From assembly GCF_015594725.1 (NCBI RefSeq), contig NZ_JADNRC010000013.1:1-64000 (forward strand): a stretch of 64,000 bases of DNA, written 5' to 3'. The notes beneath the pieces were generated by a model. That model did no database searches. It was not told the origin of the DNA and saw nothing but the letters and a program-made list of their open reading frames with translations. The stretch's first letter is position 1, and every line of letters starts with the position of its first letter. The stretch comes from Flavobacterium sp. ALJ2 (GTDB taxonomy: Bacteria; Bacteroidota; Bacteroidia; Flavobacteriales; Flavobacteriaceae). The position numbers and the translations under genes are program-made. Of the stretch, positions 17,231 to 25,353 are shown piece by piece.

Positions 17231-17605
17231 GACTAATGTATATTTAGCATAATCGTTTAATAACGATAATAAATTAATTGATAAATTTATGGGAGTTACT
17301 AAACACTTAGACTTTGATATCGAGACAAAACAATAGAAAAAATAAGATTACCGTTTTAGAAACCAGACATAAAATAAGAGGATGAAATAGCCATTTTAAA
17401 CAATACAATTATCAATTTCATGACAAGATAATTAAACAGACAATGTAAATACTCCTGATTCTCCCTGCTGAAAAAGCCATGAAGTAGAAAAATTTGAAAG
17501 AAAGTATAGTATTATATTTGGTTGAAAAACAAACTTTAAACTATTACAAAAACTTTATCAAGTAATTAGAATTCTTCCTTTTAAACTTTGTAACTTTACA
17601 ATTAA
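17231..17605 (+). pseudogene. ArsR-family gene remnant, copy B
   Basis: ATG 17289 opens MGVTKHLDFDIETKQ and stops at TAG after a one-base loss. The following sequence matches the 3' end of the intact gene (shared words ACCGTTTTA, ACATAAAA, AAACAATACAATTAT) and its downstream flank, so the middle of the gene is missing. The upstream inverted repeat ATCGTT-TAAT-AACGAT (17252-17267) is intact. Copies A, B and the functional C lie head to tail, with start-to-start distances of 217 and 375 bases. Confidence 0.78.
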
Positions 17606-17626
17606 GACTAATGTATATTTAGTGTA

Positions 17627-17642
17627 ATCGTTCAATAACGAT
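17627..17642 (+). promoter_or_regulatory. Candidate operator of the intact ArsR-family gene
   Basis: ATCGTT-CAAT-AACGAT is a perfect inverted repeat 21 bases before ATG 17664. The same site precedes both decayed copies (17036-17051 with one change, 17252-17267 perfect). Position and symmetry suit autorepression by the ArsR-like protein. Confidence 0.5.
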
Positions 17643-17663
17643 AATAAATTAATTGGTAAATTT

Positions 17664-18089
17664 ATGGGAGTTACTAAACACTTAGACTTTGATATCGAGA
17701 CAAAAGCAATAGGAGGAATTTGCAAAGCACTTGGGCATCCTACCCGAATTCAGATTATGACCCTTCTCTGGAAAAAAAATAACAGGACTTGTGGTGAAAT
17801 CGTTGAATTAATTCCCTTGGCACAATCAACAATATCTAAACATTTATTAGAATTAAAGAAAGCAAATCTTGTAATTATAAAAAATGAAGGCAAAAGAGTA
17901 GTTTACTCGGTTGAAGTTGACAATATACAACTGCTTAAAAAATATTTAAGCAGTTATCTTTCAACCATCGAAGTTCCCGAAAAAAATAAATCAACCGTTT
18001 TAACAACTAAACATAAAACGTCAAGTATAAATGGTCGCTTGAAACAATACAATTATAAATTTCCTGATAAAAATAAAACAGCACTTTAG
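17664..18089 (+). CDS. ArsR/SmtB family transcriptional regulator
   Basis: 141-residue protein with the ArsR winged helix: AIGGICKALGHPTRIQIMTLL, then TCGEIVELIPLAQSTISKHLLELKKANLVI and the wing KNEGKRVVYSV. No ELCVC metal motif is present and only two Cys (in GGICKAL and RTCGEI) are seen, so metal sensing is uncertain; redox or other sensing is possible. A polar tail of about 35 residues follows the fold. It is the only intact member of a three-copy tandem array. The bacilliredoxin gene follows in the same direction with its own -7 box. Confidence 0.85.
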   Translation: MGVTKHLDFDIETKAIGGICKALGHPTRIQIMTLLWKKNNRTCGEIVELIPLAQSTISKHLLELKKANLVIIKNEGKRVVYSVEVDNIQLLKKYLSSYLSTIEVPEKNKSTVLTTKHKTSSINGRLKQYNYKFPDKNKTAL

Positions 18090-18233
18090 AGATTCCAGAT
18101 TCTTAGCTTCCTAAAAAACCGCAAAGTAGAAGAAAGGTCAAAGAATGTTATACTATACGATTTGATTTAAAAACAAACACTAAACTATAACAAAACATTA
18201 TAGTGGAATTAAAGTTCTTGTTTTTAAACTTTG

Positions 18234-18241
18234 TAACTTTG
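18234..18241 (+). promoter_or_regulatory. -7 box (TAACTTTG) of the bacilliredoxin gene
   Basis: TAACTTTG fits TAnnTTTG and gives a leader of about 28 bases. The surrounding text TTTTAAACTTTGTAACTTT is repeated upstream at 17580-17597, so the promoter seems to have been duplicated with the ArsR units. Confidence 0.5.
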
Positions 18242-18275
18242 CAATTCAAAAAAGTTAAACTAAAAAAATAAAAAT

Positions 18276-18686
18276 ATGTATCCAGAAGAAATGGTAAAAC
18301 CAATGCAAGCTGAATTAACAACTGCAGGTTTTCAAGATTTACATAGTGCAGCAGAAGTTGACAAAGCAATCAAATCAGAAGGAACAACACTAGTAGTTGT
18401 AAACTCAGTATGTGGTTGTGCAGCAAGAAATGCACGTCCAGGAGCAAAAATGAGCTTAGATGGCGCTAAAAAACCAGACCATTTAATCACTGTTTTTGCA
18501 GGTGTTGACAAAGAAGCTGTAGATGCAGCAAGACAACATATGTTCCCTTTCCCTCCATCTTCGCCAAGTATGGCTTTATTCAAAAATGGAGAATTAGTTC
18601 ACATGTTAGAGCGTCACCATATCGAAGGTCGCCCAGCTGAATTAATTGCTGAAAATTTACAAGACGCATTCAACGAACATTGCTAA
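18276..18686 (+). CDS. BrxA/BrxB family bacilliredoxin
   Basis: 136-residue protein of the YphP/YqiW family. The active site is C46-G-C48 in [14 protein letters not shown], followed by the family blocks [32 protein letters not shown]. Such proteins remove bacillithiol from S-bacillithiolated proteins. Bacillithiol is made by many Bacteroidota, but no bsh gene is in the window. Length is normal. Its codon usage (GCA, GTT rich) suggests high expression, and it has its own promoter and terminator. Confidence 0.93.
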   Translation: MYPEEMVKPMQAELTTAGFQDLHSAAEVDKAIKSEGTTLVVVNSVCGCAARNARPGAKMSLDGAKKPDHLITVFAGVDKEAVDAARQHMFPFPPSSPSMALFKNGELVHMLERHHIEGRPAELIAENLQDAFNEHC

Positions 18687-18724
18687 TATTTAATGTTCTA
18701 AGGATTAAAGACGCAAAATATTTA

Positions 18725-18754
18725 AAAAGCACTATTAATTTAGTGCTTTTTTGT
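18725..18754 (+). terminator. Terminator of the bacilliredoxin gene
   Basis: AAAAGCACTA (18725-18734) pairs with TAGTGCTTTT (18741-18750) across a six-base loop, followed by further T. Confidence 0.9.
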
Positions 18755-19047
18755 TTTATATACCTTCCTCCTTTACTTATAAAACTTTGCTAATCAGCAA
18801 TAAAACATTCATTTTAATTGTAACTAATCCAGCTGTACACTATATCTTTTATACCAAAAACTGGTACAAAAGGATATCGTTCCCATCTGGGCTAGAACCT
18901 TAGAAACTCTAATTTTTTTTTAAATAGCAAGCAGATTGAGCAAATTCTTTTAATTATCGCAAACGTGAAACTGGAAACAATAGAAAATAAATCTTATTAA
19001 AAAGAACTTCATTCCTTTACTACTAAAAAACTTAGAACCTCAGAACC
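18755..19047. other. Gap without gene upstream of trhO
   Basis: No protein-like frame. It holds a weak inverted repeat TACCA-AAAAC-TGGTA (about 18854-18868) and degenerate text made of AGAACCTT / CAGAACCTTTG words near 19030-19050, similar to the iterated-word repeats in other gaps. Confidence 0.35.
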
Positions 19048-19079
19048 TTTGCTACTTAGAACCTTTTTCTATACCTTTG
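19048..19079 (+). promoter_or_regulatory. trhO operon promoter (TTTG / N20 / TACCTTTG)
   Basis: TTTG (19048-19051), exactly 20 bases, then TACCTTTG (19072-19079), the best match to the Bacteroidota consensus in this window. It leaves a leader of about 33 bases to ATG 19119. Confidence 0.7.
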
Positions 19080-19118
19080 CACCTCAAAATAATTTCTTAA
19101 CTTAAAACTGTTTATAGC

Positions 19119-20477
19119 ATGCAACTGTATAACACTTTGAGCGCAGAAGAAAGAGCCATCATGATCGATGATGCCGGTAAACAACGACTAACGTTGTCTT
19201 TCTATGCGTATGCCAAAATTCAAGATCCCAAAAAATTTCGCGATGATTTATTTCTAGCCTGGAACGCACTCGATGCTTTAGGTAGAATATACGTTGCCAC
19301 CGAAGGAATAAATGCTCAAATGAGTATTCCAGAGGAGAATTTAGAAGCTTTTAGAGCAACTCTAGAAGTTTACGATTTCATGAAAGGCATACGTTTAAAC
19401 GAAGCTGTAGAACATGACGATCACTCGTTTTTAAAATTAACCATCAAAGTCCGTGATAAAATTGTTGCTGACGGTCTTAACGATGAGACTTTTGATGTAA
19501 CTGATATAGGCATTCACTTAAAAGCCAAAGAATTTAACAATATCCTTGAAGACCCAAATACAATTGTTGTTGACTTTAGAAATCACTACGAAAGTGAAGT
19601 CGGTCATTTTAAAGGTGCTATAACTCCAGACGTAGAAACTTTTAGAGAAAGTTTGCCGATAATCAACAAGCAACTTCAAAATCATAAAGAAGATAAAAAC
19701 TTGGTAATGTATTGCACAGGCGGAATTCGTTGTGAGAAAGCAAGTGCTTATTTTAAACATCAAGGTTTTAAAAATGTATATCAGCTAGAAGGCGGAATCA
19801 TTAATTATAAAAAACAACTTGAAGAAGAAGGATTAGAAAGTAAATTCATCGGGAAAAACTTTGTATTTGATAATCGTCTGGGCGAAAGAATCACCGATGA
19901 TATTATTTCGCAATGTCATCAATGCGGAAAACCTTGCGACAATCATACCAATTGCGAAAATGATGGATGTCATTTATTGTTTATTCAATGCGATGATTGC
20001 AAATCGGCAATGGAAAACTGCTGTTCTACAGAATGTTTAGAAGTTATACATATGCCTTTGGTAGATCAGGTACGATTAAGAACTGGAAAACAAGTTGGAA
20101 ACAAAGTATTTAGAAAAGGAAAATCAGATAGTTTAAAATTCAAACATTCTGGTGAGCTACCTTATACTTCTTTAGCCACAGCGGAGAAACCAGCAGATAT
20201 TCGCCAAAAAATAAAAGTGAAAAAAGTATTACTTGGAAAAGCAGAACATTACTACGTAAAAGCACAAGTTGGTCTTTTTACTATCGAAAATCAAGAGTTA
20301 AACGCTGGTGACACTATCTTAATCTCTGGACCAACTACAGGTAACCAAGAATTGGTTTTAGAAAAAATGATTGTTAATGAAGTAGCTGCTACAACAGCTA
20401 AAATTGGCGATAAAGTTACTTTTGAAGTTCCCTTCAGAATCAGATTGTCGGATAAAATCTATAAAATTTTAGACTAA
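19119..20477 (+). CDS. trhO: Oxygen-dependent tRNA uridine(34) hydroxylase TrhO with added C-terminal domain
   Basis: 452-residue rhodanese-family enzyme that converts U34 of certain tRNAs to 5-hydroxyuridine using oxygen. An N-terminal ferredoxin-like domain (about 20-120) is followed by the rhodanese domain with active-site C199 in YCTGGIRCEKA and a Cys-rich module (residues 266-306, CHQCGKPCDNHTNC..CDDC..CC..C), as in other TrhO proteins. E. coli TrhO is about 100 residues shorter; the extra C-terminus (about 366-452) is homologous to the end of the next gene product, TrhP. trhP follows after 6 bases. Confidence 0.93.
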   Translation: MQLYNTLSAEERAIMIDDAGKQRLTLSFYAYAKIQDPKKFRDDLFLAWNALDALGRIYVATEGINAQMSIPEENLEAFRATLEVYDFMKGIRLNEAVEHDDHSFLKLTIKVRDKIVADGLNDETFDVTDIGIHLKAKEFNNILEDPNTIVVDFRNHYESEVGHFKGAITPDVETFRESLPIINKQLQNHKEDKNLVMYCTGGIRCEKASAYFKHQGFKNVYQLEGGIINYKKQLEEEGLESKFIGKNFVFDNRLGERITDDIISQCHQCGKPCDNHTNCENDGCHLLFIQCDDCKSAMENCCSTECLEVIHMPLVDQVRLRTGKQVGNKVFRKGKSDSLKFKHSGELPYTSLATAEKPADIRQKIKVKKVLLGKAEHYYVKAQVGLFTIENQELNAGDTILISGPTTGNQELVLEKMIVNEVAATTAKIGDKVTFEVPFRIRLSDKIYKILD

Positions 20478-20483
20478 CTTATC

Positions 20484-21725
20484 ATGACAAAAAATAATAA
20501 AATTGAACTTATGGCTCCCGCAGGGAACTTTGAGTCACTTCAGGCTGCGCTAGATAATGGTGCCGATTCAATTTATTTTGGTGTAGAACAACTCAACATG
20601 CGAGCGCGTTCTACCGTGAATTTCACTATGGATGATTTGCAAGAAATTGCTAATCGTTGTGCCACCAAAAATGTGCGAAGCTATCTTACTTTGAACACAA
20701 TTATTTACGACCACGATTTATCGGTTGTAAAAACGTTGTTGAACAAAGCCAAAGAAGCCCATATTACTGCAGTAATCGCATCCGACCAAGCAGTAATTGC
20801 AATGGCAAGAACGATTGGTATGGAAGTGCATATCTCGACCCAACTTAATGTTACCAACATCGAAACCATAAAATTCTACAGTTTATTTGCAGATACAATG
20901 GTTCTAAGTCGTGAATTAAGCTTGCGTCAAGTAAAAAGTATCACGGAACAAATTGAGAAAGAGCAAATAAAAGGCCCGAACGGAAATTTAGTTGAAATTG
21001 AAATTTTCGGACATGGTGCTTTATGTATGGCCGTTTCAGGAAAATGTTATTTGAGTTTACATTCAAATAACTCATCTGCAAATCGTGGTGCTTGCAAACA
21101 AAATTGCCGTAAAAAATATACCGTTATTGACCAAGAAACTGGTTTTGAAATCGAAGTAGATAACGAATACCTAATGTCTCCTAAAGACTTATGCACACTT
21201 GATTTTCTTGACCAAGTAATCGATTCGGGCATTCAGGTTCTTAAAATAGAAGGTCGCGGTCGTGCACCCGAATATGTGGCAACAGTAATAAAAACTTATC
21301 GAGAAGCTATTGATTCTTATTACGATAAAACTTTTTCAAAGGAAAAAATCACCATTTGGATGGAAGCTTTAAACACGGTTTACAATCGCGGTTTTTGGTC
21401 AGGATATTATCTTGGGCAAGAATTAGGAGAATGGAGTGATATTCCGGGATCAGCAGCAACCCAAAAGAAAGTGTATGTGGGTAAAGGAACACATTACTTC
21501 CCAAAGGCTGAAGTTGGGCAGTTTAAAATTGAAGCCTACGACATTAAAATTGGAGATCGAATTCTTGTAACTGGACCTAGTACAGGAGCACAAGAAATGG
21601 TAATCGACGAAATGTATGTAAACGACATTGTAGCCGATAAAGCCACAAAAGGAGATGATTGTACTTTCAAATTACCTTTCAGAATTAGAATGTCTGATAA
21701 ATTATATAAAATTGTTGAAGCCTAA
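20484..21725 (+). CDS. trhP: U32 peptidase-family tRNA hydroxylation protein TrhP (YegQ-like)
   Basis: 413-residue protein. The U32 signature is EIFGHGALCMAVSGKCYLS (173-191), with further Cys in NRGACKQNCRKKY that probably bind an Fe-S cluster. By family (E. coli TrhP/YegQ) it makes 5-hydroxyuridine at tRNA position 34 with prephenate, in parallel to TrhO. The C-terminal domain (328-411) aligns without gaps to TrhO 368-451, about 45 of 84 residues identical by hand count. A ferredoxin gene overlaps its stop by one base (TAATG), so translation is coupled. A true protease role is unlikely. Confidence 0.9.
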   Translation: MTKNNKIELMAPAGNFESLQAALDNGADSIYFGVEQLNMRARSTVNFTMDDLQEIANRCATKNVRSYLTLNTIIYDHDLSVVKTLLNKAKEAHITAVIASDQAVIAMARTIGMEVHISTQLNVTNIETIKFYSLFADTMVLSRELSLRQVKSITEQIEKEQIKGPNGNLVEIEIFGHGALCMAVSGKCYLSLHSNNSSANRGACKQNCRKKYTVIDQETGFEIEVDNEYLMSPKDLCTLDFLDQVIDSGIQVLKIEGRGRAPEYVATVIKTYREAIDSYYDKTFSKEKITIWMEALNTVYNRGFWSGYYLGQELGEWSDIPGSAATQKKVYVGKGTHYFPKAEVGQFKIEAYDIKIGDRILVTGPSTGAQEMVIDEMYVNDIVADKATKGDDCTFKLPFRIRMSDKLYKIVEA

Positions 21726-21955
21726 TGGTTATTGTTACACTACAAAGAGACAAGTGCATTGGCTGTAACTACTGTGTAGAAATGGATCCTTTACATTTTC
21801 AGATGTCAAAAAAAGATGGAAAATCAGTTTTGATACATTCAGTAAATGCAAAAGGCTTTTTTACTTTAAAGTCACCTAATCACGCCATTGTAGAAAGTTG
21901 CGAATTAGCAGCGAAAGCTTGCCCGGTAAAGATCATTACGGTTAAACAAACTTAG
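21725..21955 (+). CDS. Single-cluster 4Fe-4S ferredoxin
   Basis: 76-residue ferredoxin with C-IG-C-NY-C near the N-terminus (residues 11-17) and the fourth ligand in KACPVKII, the pattern of a monocluster [4Fe-4S] ferredoxin. A non-ligand Cys is also present in VESCELA. The ATG overlaps the trhP stop as TAATG, and a strong terminator follows, so it is the last gene of the trh operon. Electron supply to, or cluster maintenance of, TrhP is a natural inference. Confidence 0.9.
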   Translation: MVIVTLQRDKCIGCNYCVEMDPLHFQMSKKDGKSVLIHSVNAKGFFTLKSPNHAIVESCELAAKACPVKIITVKQT

Positions 21956-21974
21956 AGGATATTTTACTTATTAT

Positions 21975-22014
21975 AAATTTAAAGAGCCACAAATCATGGC
22001 TCTTTAAATTTTAT
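21975..22014. terminator. Terminator of the trhO-trhP-ferredoxin operon
   Basis: AAATTTAAAGAGCCA (21975-21989) pairs perfectly with its complement at 21997-22011 across a seven-base loop, with flanking A and T. It is symmetric and may also serve the converging gene at 22075. Confidence 0.9.
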
Positions 22015-22074
22015 GAAAAACGGCTAGCCTTACATTCTTTTCCACTGCTTTTGCAAATGCGTTTTAGGAATGAC

Positions 22075-22740
22075 TTACCAAATCTTCCACCATGGTTTAC
22101 TTTCAATTTTTACTTTTCTATCGATTATTATGCCAATAATCCATACTTCATCCTCAACTTCTGTCATTGCAAAAGCCAGTCCTTCATTCTTGTTTATCCC
22201 AAAATCTTGATTTGGTTGAACCATTAGCTGGGATAATCCCGTTTTATTTAAATGATTATACTTTATAATACGACCCCAAACTAATTCGGGTGTTGTATCA
22301 GAATCTTTTGAAAATAACAATATTTTTATATCGTCAGGGAAACCTTCAGCCCTAAAAGGATCGAGAGTTACATCCTTTCGAAATTCAGTTAAATCATCTC
22401 TATCGTAGCTTTTGATATACAATGGCTTAACTAATTCGTAATCTCCTAAAAAATTATCTTGTATTACTTGATAAAGAGTTTGTGAAAATTGAGCATGACG
22501 TATAATAACTCTAATTTCCTTATCATACGGGCAGTCAGTAAATAGTATTTTGCCATCAACATTATTAAATAGCTTTACGATCTCTAATGTTGTTCCTGCC
22601 TCATGGTCAATATAAACAAATCCCAAAATATTATCACCGACAAAATCAGCTAACATATTTACTAATTCAGGATAGTTTCGGTAATTACCAATCGTAATCC
22701 ATTGTCCCCAAATTTCATTCTCTTTTTTTAATTTACTCAT
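22075..22740 (-). CDS. Uncharacterised cytosolic protein, 221 residues
   Basis: I do not recognise the family. The protein begins MSKLKKENEIWGQWITIGN, is acidic, has no signal peptide or membrane segment, and ends in a Trp-rich SKPWWKIW. Mixed strand/helix composition and an (IV)WIIGIIIDRKVKIESK end suggest a globular alpha/beta protein. Its 3' end faces the trh operon. Immediately upstream lies a broken gene, so it may belong to a region undergoing turnover. It could be an immunity-type or SMI1-like protein, but nothing decisive is visible. Confidence 0.6.
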   Translation of the reverse strand: MSKLKKENEIWGQWITIGNYRNYPELVNMLADFVGDNILGFVYIDHEAGTTLEIVKLFNNVDGKILFTDCPYDKEIRVIIRHAQFSQTLYQVIQDNFLGDYELVKPLYIKSYDRDDLTEFRKDVTLDPFRAEGFPDDIKILLFSKDSDTTPELVWGRIIKYNHLNKTGLSQLMVQPNQDFGINKNEGLAFAMTEVEDEVWIIGIIIDRKVKIESKPWWKIW

Positions 22741-22905
22741 TATTATTCTGTTAATTAGTATTTTTAATATGTATTTGGTCTATTATTCTTTAAAAGGCTC
22801 ACAAACTTAGTGTTTAATAATAGAAATAAAGTTCCTTTTTCACCTACACTTTGACAACCCACAATCTTCAATTAAAAATTTTATGAATTTACATGATATT
22901 GCAAT

Positions 22906-23740
22906 TTATTTTTCGGCAATGTTCTCTGTAAGTTTACCACTTATCCAACCTCGCAATTTTTGCTCTTTAAAATCAAAATTAACTGGATTACATTCTCCAG
23001 CAATGGCACTCTTTTCTATTTCTACAAAAGCCAGGTAAGCTCTGCTTCAACTTTCTCTGCAAGTACTTTAAATAGTTGAGTTTTGTTTTAATTTTGCTAT
23101 AACGTTAGTGCCTTCTTCACAGATAAAAACAAAATCCTCGATTCCTTATTTGCCTGTTTCTTTTATCGTTGAAGCATAATGCACATTATAATTATCTGTT
23201 ACATTGCTTACAAAACATGGTTCTGCTAAATAAACTGCTGGAAGCAACATTGTATTCTTATCTTCTACATATCCATCATTTGTTAATACATAGTTTTCTT
23301 CTACTAAAGCAACTTTTTTACCAAACCCAAATAAGCGTCTAGACTCATTTGAGGGCTTTCAACGCAACAATGACGTAATATCAATTGTAATTGTTTTTTG
23401 CTTGAGATTTCTTGCAACTTGCTAATCCCGAATACTCCACTTACTACTTTTTTATATGTGTTACCTATGTTTAAATACACCTCAACACATTTAGGTTCTC
23501 CGCATTTGTAAGTATTTATAATATCTGTTCGCCCATCATCATTCAGGTCTACCAATTTCTTTTGATATTTTCCTTGCATCGCCTAAGGCTTTAGCTCCTT
23601 ATCAATCTGCTTAATTTCAGAGTTTTGTGACTCTAAAGTAACAGAATCAGTAAGAGTTGTGTCTTTTTTAACTGAATTTATATTTTTTTGATCAATAATC
23701 AAGGTTAATCTTTGAAGATAAAACCTACAAACACAATCCG
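22906..23740 (-). pseudogene. Degraded gene with several frameshifts, unknown product
   Basis: Protein-like pieces continue across frames on the minus strand: an acidic linker (..KKDTTLTDSVTLESQNSE.. near 23600-23690), a calcium-loop-like DLNDDGRTDIINTY (in MQGKYQKKLV.., 23304-23579), then VALVEENYVLTNDGYVEDKN (near 23290), IEDFVFICEEGTNVIAK (near 23130), and FKEQKLRGWISGKL ending ENIAEK with TAA at 22906. The joins need shifts near 23585, 23345, 23090 and 23030, and there is an in-frame TAA near 23150. DLNDDGRTD recalls FG-GAP/VCBS-like repeats. The number of lesions argues for true decay rather than sequencing error. Confidence 0.7.
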
Positions 23741-23760
23741 AATATAAGTTTAAATAATTA

Positions 23761-23809
23761 TTTTAAGAATAATCATAATAGCTTTTTTGAATAAAAACTA
23801 TTCTTAAAA
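23761..23809. repeat. Inverted repeat in the gap before ricT
   Basis: TTTTAAGAATA (23761-23771) and TATTCTTAAAA (23799-23809) are perfect complements. Function unknown; the rest of this 300-base gap shows no gene. Confidence 0.45.
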
Positions 23810-24007
23810 CAGTAAGTTCTTTTAACTAAGACAAATAAATAGCAAAAGAATTTTCTTGATAAATCAAGTTTCATACCACAACAAAAACCATTAATTTTAT
23901 CTTAAATAGTAGTGCCTTTTGTATTTAACGTAGCATTAGTGTTAATCCATTAAAAAGCAAACTAAAAAAAATACTATCTTTACACATTAATCTTTTTAAG
24001 AACTTAA

Positions 24008-24024
24008 GTTGCATTAATTGCAAC
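24008..24024. promoter_or_regulatory. Inverted repeat GTTGCA-N5-TGCAAC before ricT
   Basis: GTTGCA (24008-24013) and TGCAAC (24019-24024) form a perfect inverted repeat ending 15 bases before the ricT start. The half-sites are those of the Zur-like operator at 8972-9022 but in the opposite (inside-out) order, so the same protein is not expected to bind in the same way. Confidence 0.3.
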
Positions 24025-24039
24025 ACTACATATAAAACT

Positions 24040-25353
24040 ATGGCATGTACAAGTTGTTCAACTTCTGATGGTGGCGCACCTAAGGGTTGTAAAAATAATG
24101 GGACTTGCGGCACCGATAGCTGCAATAAATTAACTGTTTTTGATTGGCTTTCTAACATGAGTTTACCTAACGGAGAAGCTCCTTTTGATTGTGTTGAAGT
24201 ACGTTTTAAGAACGGTAGAAAAGAATTTTTTAGAAACGTAGATAAATTAACTTTAAGTATTGGAGATATCGTTGCAACTGTAGCGTCTCCAGGACATGAC
24301 ATAGGAATTGTAACTCTTACAGGCGAATTGGTGAAAATTCAAATGAAGAAAAAAGGAGTTAATCCAACGAGCAACGAAGTTCCTAAAATTTACCGCAAAG
24401 CCTCTCAAAAAGATATCGACATTTGGTCGGCAGCTCGTGAGAAAGAAGAGCCTATGAAGGTTCGTGCACGTGAATTAGCGATTGCTCAAAAACTAGAAAT
24501 GAAAATTTCAGATATTGAATTTCAAGGAGATGGCTCTAAAGCCACTTTTTATTATACCGCAAATGATAGAGTCGATTTTAGACTTTTAATTAAGGATTTT
24601 GCTAAAGAATTCAGTACCAGAGTCGAAATGAAACAAGTTGGTTTTCGTCAGGAAGCAGCGCGTTTAGGAGGAATTGGTTCTTGCGGAAGAGAATTATGTT
24701 GTTCTACTTGGTTAACTGACTTTAGAAGCGTAAACACCTCAGCAGCACGTTACCAACAATTATCTTTAAATCCACAAAAATTAGCTGGACAATGCGGAAA
24801 ATTAAAGTGTTGCTTAAATTATGAGCTAGACACTTATATGGATGCTCTTAAAGATTTTCCAGACTATGATACTAAATTAGTCACTGAAAAAGGCGATGCT
24901 ATTTGCCAAAAACAGGATATTTTTAAAGGATTAATGTGGTTTGCTTATACGAATAACTTTGCAAATTGGCATGTTTTGAAAATCGATCAGGTAAAAGAAA
25001 TCATTGCTGAAAACAAACTTAAAAACAAAGTTTCTTCTCTAGAAGATTTTGCAATAGAGGTTACTCAAGAGCCTGAAAAAGACTTCAATAACGCCATGGG
25101 GCAAGAAAGCTTAACTCGTTTTGACCAACCTAAAAGAAAGAAAAAACCAGCTAAAAAACGCAAAACTATTGGAGAAAATGCTGCTGCAGCTCCTGCAATT
25201 GCTCCCAAAAATCAAGCACCAAAAAATCAAAATCCAAAAGGCAATAAGCCAGCTGGAAATAACAATAAGCCAAACAATAATGCTGCGGACGATAAAAAAC
25301 CAGCTGGCCCTAGAAAACCAATAATTATTACAAAAAATGAGAATAAAAAATAG
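24040..25353 (+). CDS. ricT: PSP1/RicT family regulatory protein with Cys-rich N-terminus
   Basis: 437-residue protein of the PSP1 C-terminal domain family. In Bacillus subtilis RicT is part of an Fe-S-containing complex acting on RNase Y and sporulation phosphorelay. The core (about 45-330) has VEVRFKNGRKEFF..., SCGRELCCSTWL and AGQCGKLKCCLNYE. The first 28 residues hold five Cys (C3, C6, C17, C23, C28), and the last about 70 residues are a low-complexity K/N/P/A tail. Its 3' end overlaps gldH by 17 bases. RicA and RicF are not seen nearby, so the Bacteroidota role may differ. Confidence 0.88.
   Translation: MACTSCSTSDGGAPKGCKNNGTCGTDSCNKLTVFDWLSNMSLPNGEAPFDCVEVRFKNGRKEFFRNVDKLTLSIGDIVATVASPGHDIGIVTLTGELVKIQMKKKGVNPTSNEVPKIYRKASQKDIDIWSAAREKEEPMKVRARELAIAQKLEMKISDIEFQGDGSKATFYYTANDRVDFRLLIKDFAKEFSTRVEMKQVGFRQEAARLGGIGSCGRELCCSTWLTDFRSVNTSAARYQQLSLNPQKLAGQCGKLKCCLNYELDTYMDALKDFPDYDTKLVTEKGDAICQKQDIFKGLMWFAYTNNFANWHVLKIDQVKEIIAENKLKNKVSSLEDFAIEVTQEPEKDFNNAMGQESLTRFDQPKRKKKPAKKRKTIGENAAAAPAIAPKNQAPKNQNPKGNKPAGNNNKPNNNAADDKKPAGPRKPIIITKNENKK

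Noticed and set aside
17028..17663. CRISPR-like or mobile-element repeats
   Set aside because: The repeated blocks are a gene head, tail and flank of the adjacent ArsR gene, with unequal spacing and no spacers, transposase or terminal inverted repeats.
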